Shown here: positions 1 through 9,050 of the stretch, piece after piece | How positions within the stretch are numbered: the stretch's first letter is position 1 | Layout of the letters: the number at the start of each line of letters is the position of its first letter | Assembly (NCBI RefSeq): GCF_008728855.1 | Contig: NZ_CP042906.1 | Location: 3,408,001-3,472,000 of the forward strand | Origin: Hypericibacter terrae | GTDB lineage: Bacteria; Pseudomonadota; Alphaproteobacteria; Dongiales; Dongiaceae | DNA length: 64,000 nt | Direction of reading: 5' to 3' | Notes under the pieces: model-generated | Database searches by the model: none | What the model was told of the DNA's origin: nothing | What the model saw: only the letters and a program-made list of their open reading frames with translations | Position numbers and translations under genes: made by a program

Positions 1-1
1 G

Positions 2-1630
2 GCGCTGGGCATCGATGTCCGCCGCGAGAATCGGACCATTCAGGCATTGAACCTCGACGCCGATCGGGCCCAGGCGGCTTTGCTTGCGCTTGTGGATGCC
101 GAAACGGGATTCCGCGGCTTCGCCCTCACCGGAGACGAGGCCTATCTGCAACCCTACTTTCAGGGTCTCGAGCGATTGAGCCTGATCGAGAGCGCGTCGC
201 CGCTCTTGTTCGACTCCAAGCTCAAGGCCACGGGCTCGATCCTGCGACTTGCGGACATGATCCAGCATCGGATCCTCCAATTCAGCTGGGGGATCGAGAA
301 TGTCCGACGCAACGGTCCCCTGATCGGAGACCGCCTCCAGGTCGTGATTCGCGGCGAGGAGCAGATGGACTCGATCCGCGAGCTGATCGGCGAGATTCGC
401 GCCCAGCGCCAGGGCGACGCCAATGAACTGTCCCGCAAGCGAGATCTGCGCAATATCCTTGCCTTCGGACTGGTGACCGCGGCCGGTGTCATGGCGATCT
501 CCCTCAGCATCACGCAGTTCTTCGCCTTCCGGCTGCAAATTCGCCGGCGCGCGGCTTCCGAATCAATGTTGCAATTGCGCGGTCGAGAGACGGAGCTGGC
601 CGCCGACATGGTCAATGCCCTGCAGGCCGCGGCCACCCGCGAAGAAACCCTGACGATCATCGCCGACTATTCGTCGCAAATCATGCCCGGCCCGACGGGC
701 GCACTTTATACTTACGACAATAGCCTCGACCAACTGGTCTTATCGGCGGCGTGGGGTGGTGCAGCGCTTCAATCCGGGCTGATTCCGGCCTTCGCCCCGG
801 ACGAATGCTGGGCACTCCGGCGCGGCGAGGCCTATATGGCGGATTCAGGCCGTGTGAGCCTGAACTGTCACCATGTTCAAGGCTCGCCCCACCAGTATTT
901 GTGCTTGCCCATCACGGCCCAGGGCGTCGTCTATGGCGTTCTGCATTTCGCATCCTCGGCCGCGACGCCCGAGCTCGCCTTCTCGGCGACCCTGGATACG
1001 GCGCGCGGCTTGGCCAATCGCCTGTCGCTGGCATTGGCGAATTTGGATCTGCGCGAGAAGCTGCGGTCCCTCTCGATCCGCGATCCGCTGACCGGACTCT
1101 TCAATCGGCGGGTCCTGGACGAGATTCTGGACCGCGAAGTGGCGCGGGCCGACCGTGTGCGCTCGAAGCTGGGCGTGGCGATGATCGACATCGACCATTT
1201 CAAGACCTTCAACGACCAGTTCGGTCACAAGGCCGGTGACGTCGTTCTCAAGGCCGTCTGCGACCAGATCGTGAAGCTGCTGCGACGCACCGACCTGGCC
1301 TGCCGCTATGGCGGCGAGGAGATCGTCCTGCTGCTGCCGGAGGTCGACCTGGAAAGCGGCATGCAGGTTTGCGAAAAACTGCGAAGCGCCGTTTCTGAAA
1401 TTGCCTTGGGAGATTTAGTGACCGGTGCGGTCAATGTCACCATCTCGGTGGGCTTCAGTCTCTATCCCGATCTCTGCAGCGATAGGAGCGATCTGCTAGC
1501 CAGCGCGGACCGTGCCCTCTATTGGTCGAAGCACAATGGACGCAATCAAGTCACTTGCTGGGCTGCCGCCAGACCCAATCCGAGTCTGCCACCGGCCGCG
1601 CCCGTCCCCCGGATCACGACCGCGGCCTAG
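2..1630 (+). CDS. CHASE3-GAF-GGDEF diguanylate cyclase, 5' end outside the window
   Basis: The reading frame stays open to the left edge, so the true start lies outside the window; a TTG at 47 is only an internal codon. The order seen is an extracytoplasmic CHASE3-like helical segment (GFRGFALTGDE), one transmembrane helix (about residues 140-162 counted from the TTG), a GAF-like domain (about 195-335) and a C-terminal GGDEF domain. The GGDEF core reads RYGGEEIVLLLPE, so the catalytic loop is GGEE, and an RxxD (RRTD) lies five residues before it, which matches the product-inhibition I-site. This predicts an active, feedback-inhibited synthase of cyclic di-GMP. The signal sensed is unknown. 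Its stop overlaps the stop of the convergent mttB-like gene. Confidence 0.9.
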   Translation, partial: ALGIDVRRENRTIQALNLDADRAQAALLALVDAETGFRGFALTGDEAYLQPYFQGLERLSLIESASPLLFDSKLKATGSILRLADMIQHRILQFSWGIENVRRNGPLIGDRLQVVIRGEEQMDSIRELIGEIRAQRQGDANELSRKRDLRNILAFGLVTAAGVMAISLSITQFFAFRLQIRRRAASESMLQLRGRETELAADMVNALQAAATREETLTIIADYSSQIMPGPTGALYTYDNSLDQLVLSAAWGGAALQSGLIPAFAPDECWALRRGEAYMADSGRVSLNCHHVQGSPHQYLCLPITAQGVVYGVLHFASSAATPELAFSATLDTARGLANRLSLALANLDLREKLRSLSIRDPLTGLFNRRVLDEILDREVARADRVRSKLGVAMIDIDHFKTFNDQFGHKAGDVVLKAVCDQIVKLLRRTDLACRYGGEEIVLLLPEVDLESGMQVCEKLRSAVSEIALGDLVTGAVNVTISVGFSLYPDLCSDRSDLLASADRALYWSKHNGRNQVTCWAAARPNPSLPPAAPVPRITTAA

Positions 1631-3153
1631 GTCGGAACGCCACCCTCCTCCTTGCGCTTGGCGACGAAGGCTTCGAGCGCTTCCGTGATCGCCGGGTCGA
1701 GCGGCGGCGGCTGGAATTCCGCCAGCGCCTGCTTCCAGATCGCGTTGGCCCGCTGCTCGGCCGTCTGCGCACCCGCGAGACGCCAGCTCTCGTAGTTGCG
1801 CCAGTCGGAGAGGATCGGCGAATAGAACGCGGTCTCGTAGCGCGCCATCGTATGGGCCGTGCCGAAGAAATGACCGCCCGGGCCGACATCGGTCATGGCC
1901 TCGAGGCCCAGCGTGTCGTCGGTGACCTCGAGCGGCTGCAGGAATTCGCCCATCATCTGCAGCATCTCCACGTCGAGGATGAACTTCTCGAACGAGGCGA
2001 CCAGTCCGCCCTCCATCCATCCGGCGCCATGGAGCATCATATTGACGCCGCCCATCACGGCACCCCAGATCGACATCTCGGACTCGTAGGCGGCTTGCGC
2101 GTCCACGGCATTGGCGGCGCAGGCGTTCGAGGAGCGATAGGGGAATCCGTAGCGGCGCGCGAGCTGGCCGCCGGCCATCGCGGCGCGGGCATATTCCGGC
2201 GTGCCGAAGGCCGGCGCGCCGGACTTCATATCGACGTTCGAGGTGAAGCCGCCATACATGCAAGGCACGCCCGGCGCCACCAGCTGGATCATCGTGATCC
2301 CGGCCAGAGCCTCGGCATTCTGCTGCGCCAAGGCACCGGCGATGGTCACGGGCGCCATGGCGCCCGACAGGGTGAAAGGCGTGAGCACCACCGGCTGGCC
2401 GTGGCGCGCCATCTCCATCAGGCCCTGGAGCATCGGCCCGTCGAGGCGCAGCGGCGAATTCGAGTTCACGATCGAAAACAGGCTGGGCTCGCGCTTGAGT
2501 TGTTCCTTGCCGATGCCGCGCGCGATGCAGATCATCTCGACCGCATCGGAGATGCGATGCTTGCCCAGGGAATAGGGATGCCAGAGCTTGTCGGTGAGCG
2601 TGATCGCCGCCAGATGCGCATCGAGATGGCGGGTCGCCGGCGGACGATCGGCGGGTTCGACCGGATAGCCGCCGGTGAACTGCACGATGTTGTAGGTCTG
2701 CACCAGCTTCAGCAGCTCGCAATAGTCCTGGAAATTCCCGGGCCGGCGGCCGCGATCCATGTCGCTGACATTGGGCGCGCTGGCGACCGAGCCGAAATTC
2801 ACATGGTTGCCGCCGAAGGTCAGGTTGTGCTCCGGATTGCGCGCGTGAAGCATCACCTCGCGCGGCACCTTGGCGATCGATTCCAGCACCAGCCCGCGGT
2901 CGAACCGCACGCGCTGCGAGCCGGATTCGATCTTGGCGCCGGCCGCCTTCAGGATCGAGAGCGCCTCCGCATCGAGGAACTCGATGCCGATCTCCTCGAG
3001 GATCTTGAGCGACGCCTCGTGGATCTTCTCGAGCTGCTCGGGACGCAGGACCTCGATCGGCTTGTAGACATTCCGGTAGTGGCGCCAGGGTAGTTGCTTG
3101 AGGCCGCCCACCACGCGACGTTCGCGGCGGCGTCCTTGCTGGTCACGCGACAT
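1627..3153 (-). CDS. MttB/MtgB-family methyltransferase (non-pyrrolysine), copy 1
   Basis: 508 aa, full length for the trimethylamine methyltransferase MttB superfamily (COG5598). The family signature regions are visible: an N-terminal LRPEQLEKIHEASLKILEEIGIEF stretch, central FTLSGAMAPVTIAGALAQQNAE and a C-terminal DVGPGGHFFGTAHTMARYE. There is no in-frame amber codon, so it is not a pyrrolysine enzyme. Characterised non-pyrrolysine members demethylate quaternary amines such as glycine betaine, passing methyl to a corrinoid protein. No corrinoid protein or corrinoid:THF methyltransferase gene is seen in the window, so the acceptor is unknown. It is divergent from the HAL-family gene at 3334, 180 bp away, suggesting shared control. 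Substrate cannot be read from sequence. Confidence 0.85.
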   Translation of the reverse strand: MSRDQQGRRRERRVVGGLKQLPWRHYRNVYKPIEVLRPEQLEKIHEASLKILEEIGIEFLDAEALSILKAAGAKIESGSQRVRFDRGLVLESIAKVPREVMLHARNPEHNLTFGGNHVNFGSVASAPNVSDMDRGRRPGNFQDYCELLKLVQTYNIVQFTGGYPVEPADRPPATRHLDAHLAAITLTDKLWHPYSLGKHRISDAVEMICIARGIGKEQLKREPSLFSIVNSNSPLRLDGPMLQGLMEMARHGQPVVLTPFTLSGAMAPVTIAGALAQQNAEALAGITMIQLVAPGVPCMYGGFTSNVDMKSGAPAFGTPEYARAAMAGGQLARRYGFPYRSSNACAANAVDAQAAYESEMSIWGAVMGGVNMMLHGAGWMEGGLVASFEKFILDVEMLQMMGEFLQPLEVTDDTLGLEAMTDVGPGGHFFGTAHTMARYETAFYSPILSDWRNYESWRLAGAQTAEQRANAIWKQALAEFQPPPLDPAITEALEAFVAKRKEEGGVPT

Positions 3154-3333
3154 GCTGTCTCCCGATCGAACCGCTCCCGCCGACGGGCGGGAATGCCCCG
3201 GTCATGGCGCGGGTGGGAAGCTAGGGGTCCCGCCCCGACGCCGTCAAGGCCGCCCCGCCCGAGTTTCGCGTGAATTCCCGGGCCGCTGCGACCCCATGGA
3301 CGCAAACACCCGTTTCGCGTTAGGCAGACCGGC

Positions 3334-4872
3334 ATGAAAACCCTGTCCTCCGCATCCAGCCCGCTTCCCATCGGCGACGCGCCCCTCGATATCGCGACGG
3401 TGCGCGAGGTCGCCCTGCATGACGTCCGGGTCGGGCTTGCGCCCGCGGCCGAACGACGAATGGCGATATCCCGGGCCGTGGTCGACCGCCACCTGACCGA
3501 GGGCCGGCCGGTCTATGGCCTGACGCGCGGCCTGGGGCCGCAGGCGACCAAGACGGTACCGGCGGAGGCCCTGGCCGAGTTCTCCCGGCTGACGGTGCTC
3601 GGCCGTGCCCAGTCCGTCGGGCCCCGCTTCTCGCGCGCCGCCACGCGGGCAACGCTGCTGATCCGCGCCACCAGCATGGCCGCCGGCGGTGCCGGCGTCA
3701 GGCCGGACCTGGCGGGGTTCCTGCTCGAGCTCCTCAACCGCAAGGTCCATCCCGTCATTCCCTCGATCGGTTCGATCGGCGCCTCGGATTTGTGCCAGCT
3801 GGCTCATATGGGACTGGTGGTCATCGGCGAGGGCGAGGCCGAATTCGAGGGCAAGGTGATGCCCGGGGCCGAGGCACTCAAGCGTGCCGGGCTGACGCCG
3901 GTGTCATTGGCGCCCAAGGAAGGGCTGGCCCTCTGCAGCGCCAATTCGGCGACGGCCGCGCGCGGTGCCCTGGCTCTCGCCTGGGCCCGCGACCTGGCGC
4001 TGCTCGGCGATCTCGCCGCCGCTTTGACGATGGAGGGCTTCCGCGCCAATCTCTCGCCCCTTGATCCGCGCGTTTCCGCCGCCCGTCCGCAGCCTGGCCA
4101 ACCCGAATCCGCAGCAAGGTTCCTGCGTCTCCTCGCCGGCAGCGCGCTCCTGCAACCCGGGGCCGCGCGCCGGATCCAGGACCCGCTCTCCTTCCGCTGC
4201 GTCAGCCAGGTCCATGGTTCCTTCGCGATCGCATTGGATCATGCCGAACAGGCCCTGCTGCCCGAGCTCAACGGCGCTGGCGACAATCCGCTGGTGCTGC
4301 CCGACAGCGACACGATCCTGTCGAATGGCAATTTCCACACCCCGGCCCTGGCGCTGGCCTTCGATAGCGCCGCGATCGGGCTGGCGCAGACCGCCAATCT
4401 CGCCGTCAACCGCATCGGGCGGATGATGTCGAAGCGCCTGACCGATCTGCCGGACGTCCTGACGCGCGAGCCGCCGCCCTCGGTGGGGCTGGGGCCGCTC
4501 ACCAAGACGACCGAGGCGCTCGCCGCCGAGATCCGCTTCGCCGCCAATCCCGTTGCCGCCGATCAGCGCCAGAGCGCCGAAGGCATCGAGGACGACACCA
4601 CCAACGCGCCGCTGGCCGTGGCGAAGTTCGAGACCGCGCTCGAACGCTATGCGCTCCTCATCGCCTGCGAGCTGATCGTTGGCGCCCAGGCAGTCGATCT
4701 TGCCCAGCCGCCGGCCCTGGGCGCCGGCCCTCGGATCGCATATGAGGCAGTGCGGGCGCTGGTGTCGCCGCTGGCGCAGGACCGCCCCTATGGCGCCGCC
4801 ATCGAGAGCCTGTGCGACCGCCTGCTGCATTCAGAGGAATTCGCCCGGAAAGTCACCGCCAGCATCGGCTGA
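3334..4872 (+). CDS. HAL/PAL-superfamily lyase lacking the MIO triad (ergothionase-like candidate)
   Basis: 512 aa, the usual length for histidine/aromatic amino acid lyases, with family landmarks YGLTRGLG (Tyr61), GSIGASDLCQLAHM (147-159), QDPLSFRC (Arg288), GNFHTPALALAFD and a C-terminal helical bundle. The canonical Ala-Ser-Gly that cyclises to the MIO cofactor reads Ala150-Ser151-Asp152, the glycine being absent. The position of the HAL selectivity histidine (SHA) reads GRA (Arg91), and the NGTQ region reads SANS. It is thus unlikely to be a normal HutH. Ergothionase is a known MIO-independent member that releases trimethylamine from ergothioneine; hut genes and MttB genes nearby suit a betaine lyase. 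Alternatives are an aromatic betaine lyase or a non-catalytic homolog. The ATG follows a weak AGGCA ribosome site. Confidence 0.72.
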   Translation: MKTLSSASSPLPIGDAPLDIATVREVALHDVRVGLAPAAERRMAISRAVVDRHLTEGRPVYGLTRGLGPQATKTVPAEALAEFSRLTVLGRAQSVGPRFSRAATRATLLIRATSMAAGGAGVRPDLAGFLLELLNRKVHPVIPSIGSIGASDLCQLAHMGLVVIGEGEAEFEGKVMPGAEALKRAGLTPVSLAPKEGLALCSANSATAARGALALAWARDLALLGDLAAALTMEGFRANLSPLDPRVSAARPQPGQPESAARFLRLLAGSALLQPGAARRIQDPLSFRCVSQVHGSFAIALDHAEQALLPELNGAGDNPLVLPDSDTILSNGNFHTPALALAFDSAAIGLAQTANLAVNRIGRMMSKRLTDLPDVLTREPPPSVGLGPLTKTTEALAAEIRFAANPVAADQRQSAEGIEDDTTNAPLAVAKFETALERYALLIACELIVGAQAVDLAQPPALGAGPRIAYEAVRALVSPLAQDRPYGAAIESLCDRLLHSEEFARKVTASIG

Positions 4873-4896
4873 CGCGCGCGCAGGCGTGCATCGGGG

Positions 4897-5853
4897 TCAG
4901 GCCGGCGACTTCCCGGCGCGACGGGCGCCATCGGTTTTCTTCATCTGCGCCGCCTCGGCCAGGATCCAGTCGCGGAACGCCGTCACCAGGGGCGGCTCCG
5001 CCGCGCTGTCGGGACGGATCAGGAAATAGGCGAATTGCGCCGGCCCCTTGAGGGACAGATCGAAGGGCCGCACCAGCCGCCCGCTCGCCAGATCGTCCGC
5101 GGCCAGCGTCGAATCGCCGAGGACGACGCCCTGCCCGTCGATCGCGGCCTGCAGCGCCAGATCGGTCTGCGTGAAATGGATCCCGCGCGCGGCGCCCGCC
5201 TCCTTCGCCACGCCGGCCGCCAGCAGCCACATGTTCCAGTTCGGCCAGGTATCGTCCTGCGCGTTCCAGTCGACATGAATGAGCGTGTGGTGGCGCAGGT
5301 CCTTCGGCTGGCGAAGCGGATGGGCGCCCTTGAGGAGCTTCGGGCTGCAGACGGGGAAGATCACGTCGTCGAACAACCGGTCCGCCAGCAGGTCCGGATA
5401 GTCGCCTCTGCCGAACCGGATGCCGATATCGACATCCTCGCGCGCGAAATCGATCAGACGTTGCGAGACCTCGATCCGAACATCGGCCTCCGGATATTGC
5501 AGCAGAAAACGGTCGAGCCGCGGCACCAGCCATTTGGCCGCGAAGGAAGGCGAACTCGTGACCATCAATCTCGGCCGGCCGGCCGCCTCGCGCAGCCGCG
5601 CCACCGCCCGCCCCACCCGGTCGATCGCCTCCGCCGCGGCGTGACGCAGGATCTCCCCGGCGGGTGTCAGCCGGACCACGCGGCTGGTCCGCGCGAAAAG
5701 TTTCACGCCCAGCTGATCCTCGAGCTCGCGCACGAGATGGCTCACTGCGGCCGGCGTCACGCCGAGTTCGGCCGCAGCCTTGGTGAAGCTCGAATGGCGC
5801 GCCGCCGCCTCGAAACCGCGCAACCCGCCCAGTCCGGGAATGAAGGCCACCAT
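4897..5853 (-). CDS. LysR-family transcriptional regulator, GcvA-like
   Basis: 318 aa, typical LysR length. A winged helix-turn-helix occupies residues 8-66 (FEAAARHSSFTKAAAELGVT, then PAAVSHLVRELEDQLG), followed by an effector-binding domain (about 92-300). The GLRGFEAAARHSSFTKAAAEL start and FARTSRVVRLTPAG resemble GcvA and similar regulators. It is convergent with the HAL-family gene (24 bp apart) and divergent from the DUF1127 gene. The intergenic region upstream carries TTATC/GATAA-type repeats that could be its operator. The inducer is unknown; a role in amino acid or amine use is plausible by position only. Confidence 0.9.
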   Translation of the reverse strand: MVAFIPGLGGLRGFEAAARHSSFTKAAAELGVTPAAVSHLVRELEDQLGVKLFARTSRVVRLTPAGEILRHAAAEAIDRVGRAVARLREAAGRPRLMVTSSPSFAAKWLVPRLDRFLLQYPEADVRIEVSQRLIDFAREDVDIGIRFGRGDYPDLLADRLFDDVIFPVCSPKLLKGAHPLRQPKDLRHHTLIHVDWNAQDDTWPNWNMWLLAAGVAKEAGAARGIHFTQTDLALQAAIDGQGVVLGDSTLAADDLASGRLVRPFDLSLKGPAQFAYFLIRPDSAAEPPLVTAFRDWILAEAAQMKKTDGARRAGKSPA

Positions 5854-5857
5854 GGTG

Positions 5858-5955
5858 TTATCTTCAAATAAAACTCACTGATAAGTCAAGGCGAAGTCGT
5901 TTGAGATCGCGGCTTTGAAGCCCTATCTCCTTTACCCAAGGATAAAATCCGATAA
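5858..5955. promoter_or_regulatory. divergent LysR / DUF1127 regulatory region with GATAA repeats
   Basis: An AT-richer stretch between two divergent genes. TTATC at 5858-5862 pairs with GATAA at 5880-5884. Further GATAA copies start at 5941 and 5951. GGATAAAATCC at 5940-5950 is a perfect short palindrome (GGAT, AAA, ATCC). These are plausible operator or promoter elements, but no binding protein can be assigned. Confidence 0.35.
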
Positions 5956-5976
5956 ACAGATTTGAAGGATATCGCC

Positions 5977-6291
5977 ATGTCGAACCGGCTCCAGCGCCGC
6001 ACCGCTCCACGTGCCTTCCTGCCCGAGATTGGGCGCCAGGAACCTCCGCAAAACGGCCTCTCCCCTGCCCGCGCGGTGTGGCAGCATGTGATCGCCGCCC
6101 TGGCGCGGTGGCTCGACGGGCAGCGCGAACGGCGCGGCAGCGTCGTCCGGCTGCGGCATCTGAATGACTGGATGCTGCGCGATATCGGCATCGATCGCGA
6201 CGACATCGAGGCCAGCGTCGATCGCGGCCTATGGGAGCTGAAGCTTCAGCAGGCCCAGCGCACAGGCCGCGAAATCCATTGCGGCCTGTGA
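5977..6291 (+). CDS. DUF1127 (YjiS-like) small protein
   Basis: 104 aa from the ATG at 5977, chosen because GAAGGAT lies seven bases upstream; a TTG at 5962 would add five residues. The C-terminal half holds the DUF1127 signature: LRHLNDWMLRDIGIDRDDIEASV (first part LRHLNDWMLRDIGI). In alphaproteobacteria, short Arg-rich DUF1127 proteins have been linked to RNA turnover and to phosphate or carbon regulation. This one has a long N-terminal extension without recognisable domain. It is divergent from the LysR gene and may be its target. Confidence 0.8.
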   Translation: MSNRLQRRTAPRAFLPEIGRQEPPQNGLSPARAVWQHVIAALARWLDGQRERRGSVVRLRHLNDWMLRDIGIDRDDIEASVDRGLWELKLQQAQRTGREIHCGL

Positions 6292-6329
6292 GGGTCGAAG
6301 CGTCTTCGCCCGAGACCTCGAGGGCAGGC

Positions 6330-7250
6330 TCAGTTGACCGGCAGCGCCTCGAGCGTGAAGCCCTTGGGCAGCGTCGCATGCGCGAAGTCGAGCTTGTCGG
6401 CCACGACCGGAATTTCGACCTTGTAGTCGGGGGTGAACACGATCGAGAAGACCGCGTCGGTGATCTTGGCCGGATCCTTCTTTCCGTCCGCCGACCACAA
6501 GGTGAACTGCGCCTCCGCGTCGCCGCCGCCGGCCTTGTGGAAGCCCACGACCGGCTCGCTCATGATGTCGTTGAGGAGATCGTCGTAGGATTTACCGGCC
6601 GGGCCCTTGAGCACCGCCCGCTGCAGCATGTGGGTGCGGTCGGCATAGGTGACGATGGCGATCGCATCCGGGAATTTGAGGAAGCTTGTGTCGCGGTCGG
6701 CAGCCCATGAGGGCAGGACGCCGGCCTCCCGCATGATGCCCTCGGAATTCGGCACCTCGAGCGTCGCCGGCTCGCCGCTCACCGCGAGCAGCAGCTTCCC
6801 GCTCTCCAGGCTGAAGAAGGTCGAGCGGTCGAGTGCGCCGCAGCAGCCATATTCGATGATCCGATAGAAGGCATCGTTGCCGGCGAGGCCCGCGGGCGCG
6901 CCGGAATCCCCGGTGAGGTTGAAGCTCGGACCTGGCTTGCGCGAACCGTCGGCGCCGATCTTCCAGGTCGAGACGGCGACGCTGGATTTCACCGGCCCTT
7001 CGGAATCGTCGCGCTCGACCGAGGCCATCTCCTCCTTGAGCAGCATATGCACGAAATCGGCGCTCCCTTCCGGCCAATACTGCACGACCGTGAAGCGCCG
7101 GTTGGTGGTGTCGACCTCGAAGACACCGTCCTTGACGATGATCTTGACCTCGGAGGTGGCGCTGTCGCTGACGGGGCCTTGGGCCAGGGCCGGCAGGCTG
7201 AAGCATAGCAATCCGGCAAGGCTGGCGGTGAGAAGCAGGCGGGCCGACAT
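6330..7250 (-). CDS. secreted protein of unknown function
   Basis: 306 aa from the ATG at 7250, which follows an AGAGGA ribosome site; an upstream start at 7295 would place residues before the signal peptide. MSARLLLTASLAGLLCFSLPALAQ is a signal peptide with an ALAQ cleavage site (hydrophobic core about residues 4-18). The mature part is rich in beta strands and contains a YGCCGALDRSTFF segment with paired cysteines. No family is recognised. It lies 75 bp downstream of hutF on the same strand, so co-transcription is possible, but its content does not suggest a histidine role. Confidence 0.75.
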   Translation of the reverse strand: MSARLLLTASLAGLLCFSLPALAQGPVSDSATSEVKIIVKDGVFEVDTTNRRFTVVQYWPEGSADFVHMLLKEEMASVERDDSEGPVKSSVAVSTWKIGADGSRKPGPSFNLTGDSGAPAGLAGNDAFYRIIEYGCCGALDRSTFFSLESGKLLLAVSGEPATLEVPNSEGIMREAGVLPSWAADRDTSFLKFPDAIAIVTYADRTHMLQRAVLKGPAGKSYDDLLNDIMSEPVVGFHKAGGGDAEAQFTLWSADGKKDPAKITDAVFSIVFTPDYKVEIPVVADKLDFAHATLPKGFTLEALPVN

Positions 7251-7325
7251 GGAGATCCTCTTTGGGTTCCTGGTTTCAGGGGAGCCGGTTTTCACGATTG
7301 AGATTTTTGGGGTGGGGCCGCTTCG

Positions 7326-8729
7326 TCACGCCGCCAGGGTCGCGACCGCGCCGCGGAATCGCGCGGCAACCGCCTCTTCGGCGAAATGTCGGCCCGCTTC
7401 CACCACCCAGCGCCCGCCGATCATGACGTCGCGGACGGGGTTGGCATTGCCGGCGAAGACCAGCGCATCGATCAGCGTGTCGTCCTGGCGGCCATAGAGC
7501 AGCGGATGCTCGGCATCGAGCACGAGAAAATCGGCGCGATGGCCGGGCGCCAGCTTGCCGATCGGCCGCGCCAGCGCACGCGCGCCGCCTTCGAGGGCCG
7601 CGCGATAGAGATCGGCGCCGACCGAGCCGGTGCGCCCGGTCATACGATTGCGCCGACGCTCGAGGAGACGCTGGCCATATTCGAGCCAGCGCAGCTCCTC
7701 GACGGGGCTGACCGAGATATGGCTGTCGGAACCGACGCCGAAGGCGCCGCCCAGGCGCTGATAGGCGATCGCCGGAAAGAAGCCGTCGCCGAGATTGGCC
7801 TCGGTGGTCGGACAGAGCCCGGCGACCGCGCCGGAAATCGCGAGCGCCCGCGTCTCCGCTTCCGTCATGTGGGTCGCATGCACCAGACACCAGCGCGGGC
7901 CCACCGGCAGATGGCCCATCAGCCAGTCGACCGGCCGGCGCCCGGACCAAGCGATGCAGTCATCGACCTCGAGCGTCTGCTCGGCGATATGGATATGGAT
8001 CGGCGCCTCGGCGTCGAGCGCATCCAGGCCGGCGACGGCACCGGTCAGCATCTCGGGCGTCACGGCGCGCAGGCTGTGCGGCGCGATCCCGATGCGGACC
8101 TGCGGGTTGCCGCGATGGCGGCGCATCAATTCCTGGATCAGGGCCAGATAGGCGTCGAGCGAATGGAGGAAGCGGCGCTGCCCGGGCTTGGCCGGCTGGC
8201 CGCCGAAACCGCCCTGGGCATAGAGCACGGGCAGATGGGTGATGCCGATGCCGACATGGGCCGCGGCCGCCAGCACCCGCTCCGACATCTCGGCGGGATC
8301 GGCATAGGGCCGCCCCTCCGGGTCGTGATGCAGGTAATGGAACTCGCCGACGGTGGTGTAGCCCGCCTTGATCATCTCGACATAGAGCTGACCGGCGATG
8401 GCCTCGACCTGGCCGGGCGACAGCTTCTCCACGAAGCCATACATCACGCTGCGCCAGGTCCAGAAGCTGTCCTCGCCGGCAGCGCCGCCCTGGCCCGCGC
8501 GTTCGGTCAGCCCCGCCATGGCGCGCTGGAAGGCGTGCGAATGGAGATTGGGCATGCCCGGCAGGACCGGACCCGCCGCGCGCACGGCGTGACGGGCAGC
8601 GGGCTGAGCCCCTGCATCGGGCGTCACCGCCGCGAGGCTGCCATCGACCGCGATCTCGAACAGGACGTCCTTCGCCCAGCCGTCCGGCAGGAGCGCTCTT
8701 TCGGCGAGGAGGCGATGGACGATGCTCAT
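7326..8729 (-). CDS. hutF: formimidoylglutamate deiminase HutF
   Basis: 467 aa from the ATG at 8729 (MSIVHRLLAERALLPDGW), close to the usual 450-460 aa. It is an amidohydrolase-superfamily protein with the metal-binding GMPNLHSHAFQRAMAGL motif, a central HIHIAEQ, and C-terminal GVGSDSHISVSPVEELRWLE. HutF converts N-formimino-L-glutamate to N-formyl-L-glutamate plus ammonia in the cytosol. Together with HutG (17111-17920), HutI (14962-16230) and HutU (19102-20778) it completes the route from urocanate to glutamate and formate. The hut genes here are scattered rather than in one operon. Confidence 0.93.
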   Translation of the reverse strand: MSIVHRLLAERALLPDGWAKDVLFEIAVDGSLAAVTPDAGAQPAARHAVRAAGPVLPGMPNLHSHAFQRAMAGLTERAGQGGAAGEDSFWTWRSVMYGFVEKLSPGQVEAIAGQLYVEMIKAGYTTVGEFHYLHHDPEGRPYADPAEMSERVLAAAAHVGIGITHLPVLYAQGGFGGQPAKPGQRRFLHSLDAYLALIQELMRRHRGNPQVRIGIAPHSLRAVTPEMLTGAVAGLDALDAEAPIHIHIAEQTLEVDDCIAWSGRRPVDWLMGHLPVGPRWCLVHATHMTEAETRALAISGAVAGLCPTTEANLGDGFFPAIAYQRLGGAFGVGSDSHISVSPVEELRWLEYGQRLLERRRNRMTGRTGSVGADLYRAALEGGARALARPIGKLAPGHRADFLVLDAEHPLLYGRQDDTLIDALVFAGNANPVRDVMIGGRWVVEAGRHFAEEAVAARFRGAVATLAA

Positions 8730-9050
8730 GAAGGGGACAGGATATGCAATGTTGCGCGACCGAGCGTCCTGCCGGGCCAACCTGGCACCGGGGGCGCGGG
8801 AGCGCGGATCCCCATCTTATAGCAAAATTCCGGGAGGGCAGTCACCCGCACCGCCATTCTGGAATCCGGCGGGCTGGGAAAAAGAGCCTGGAGGCCGAAA
8901 AGCGATCTCCAAGGGTCGCATCCCCTGCCGCAGCTCGGTCGCCGGCGACGGGACCTCGGTCCTTTCGAGGCAATGCCCCAGAAGGACCGAGGTCGGCGTC
9001 ATCTCATCAAGGAATGCCGAGCGATCGGAGCTGCAGCAGCGAGAATGCGA
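8730..9050. other. gene-free stretch between HU gene and hutF, with a 12-bp inverted repeat
   Basis: No convincing gene in these 321 bases. GACCTCGGTCCT at 8952-8963 is repeated in perfect inverted form (AGGACCGAGGTC) at 8983-8994, with a 19-base loop. It lies just downstream of the HU gene on the minus strand and could form a terminator-like hairpin, but no T-run follows. Open frames across this region have no coding character. Confidence 0.6.

Noticed and set aside
1627-3153. Pyrrolysine in the MttB-family genes
   Set aside because: No in-frame TAG before the natural end in either copy, and no Pyl genes in the window.
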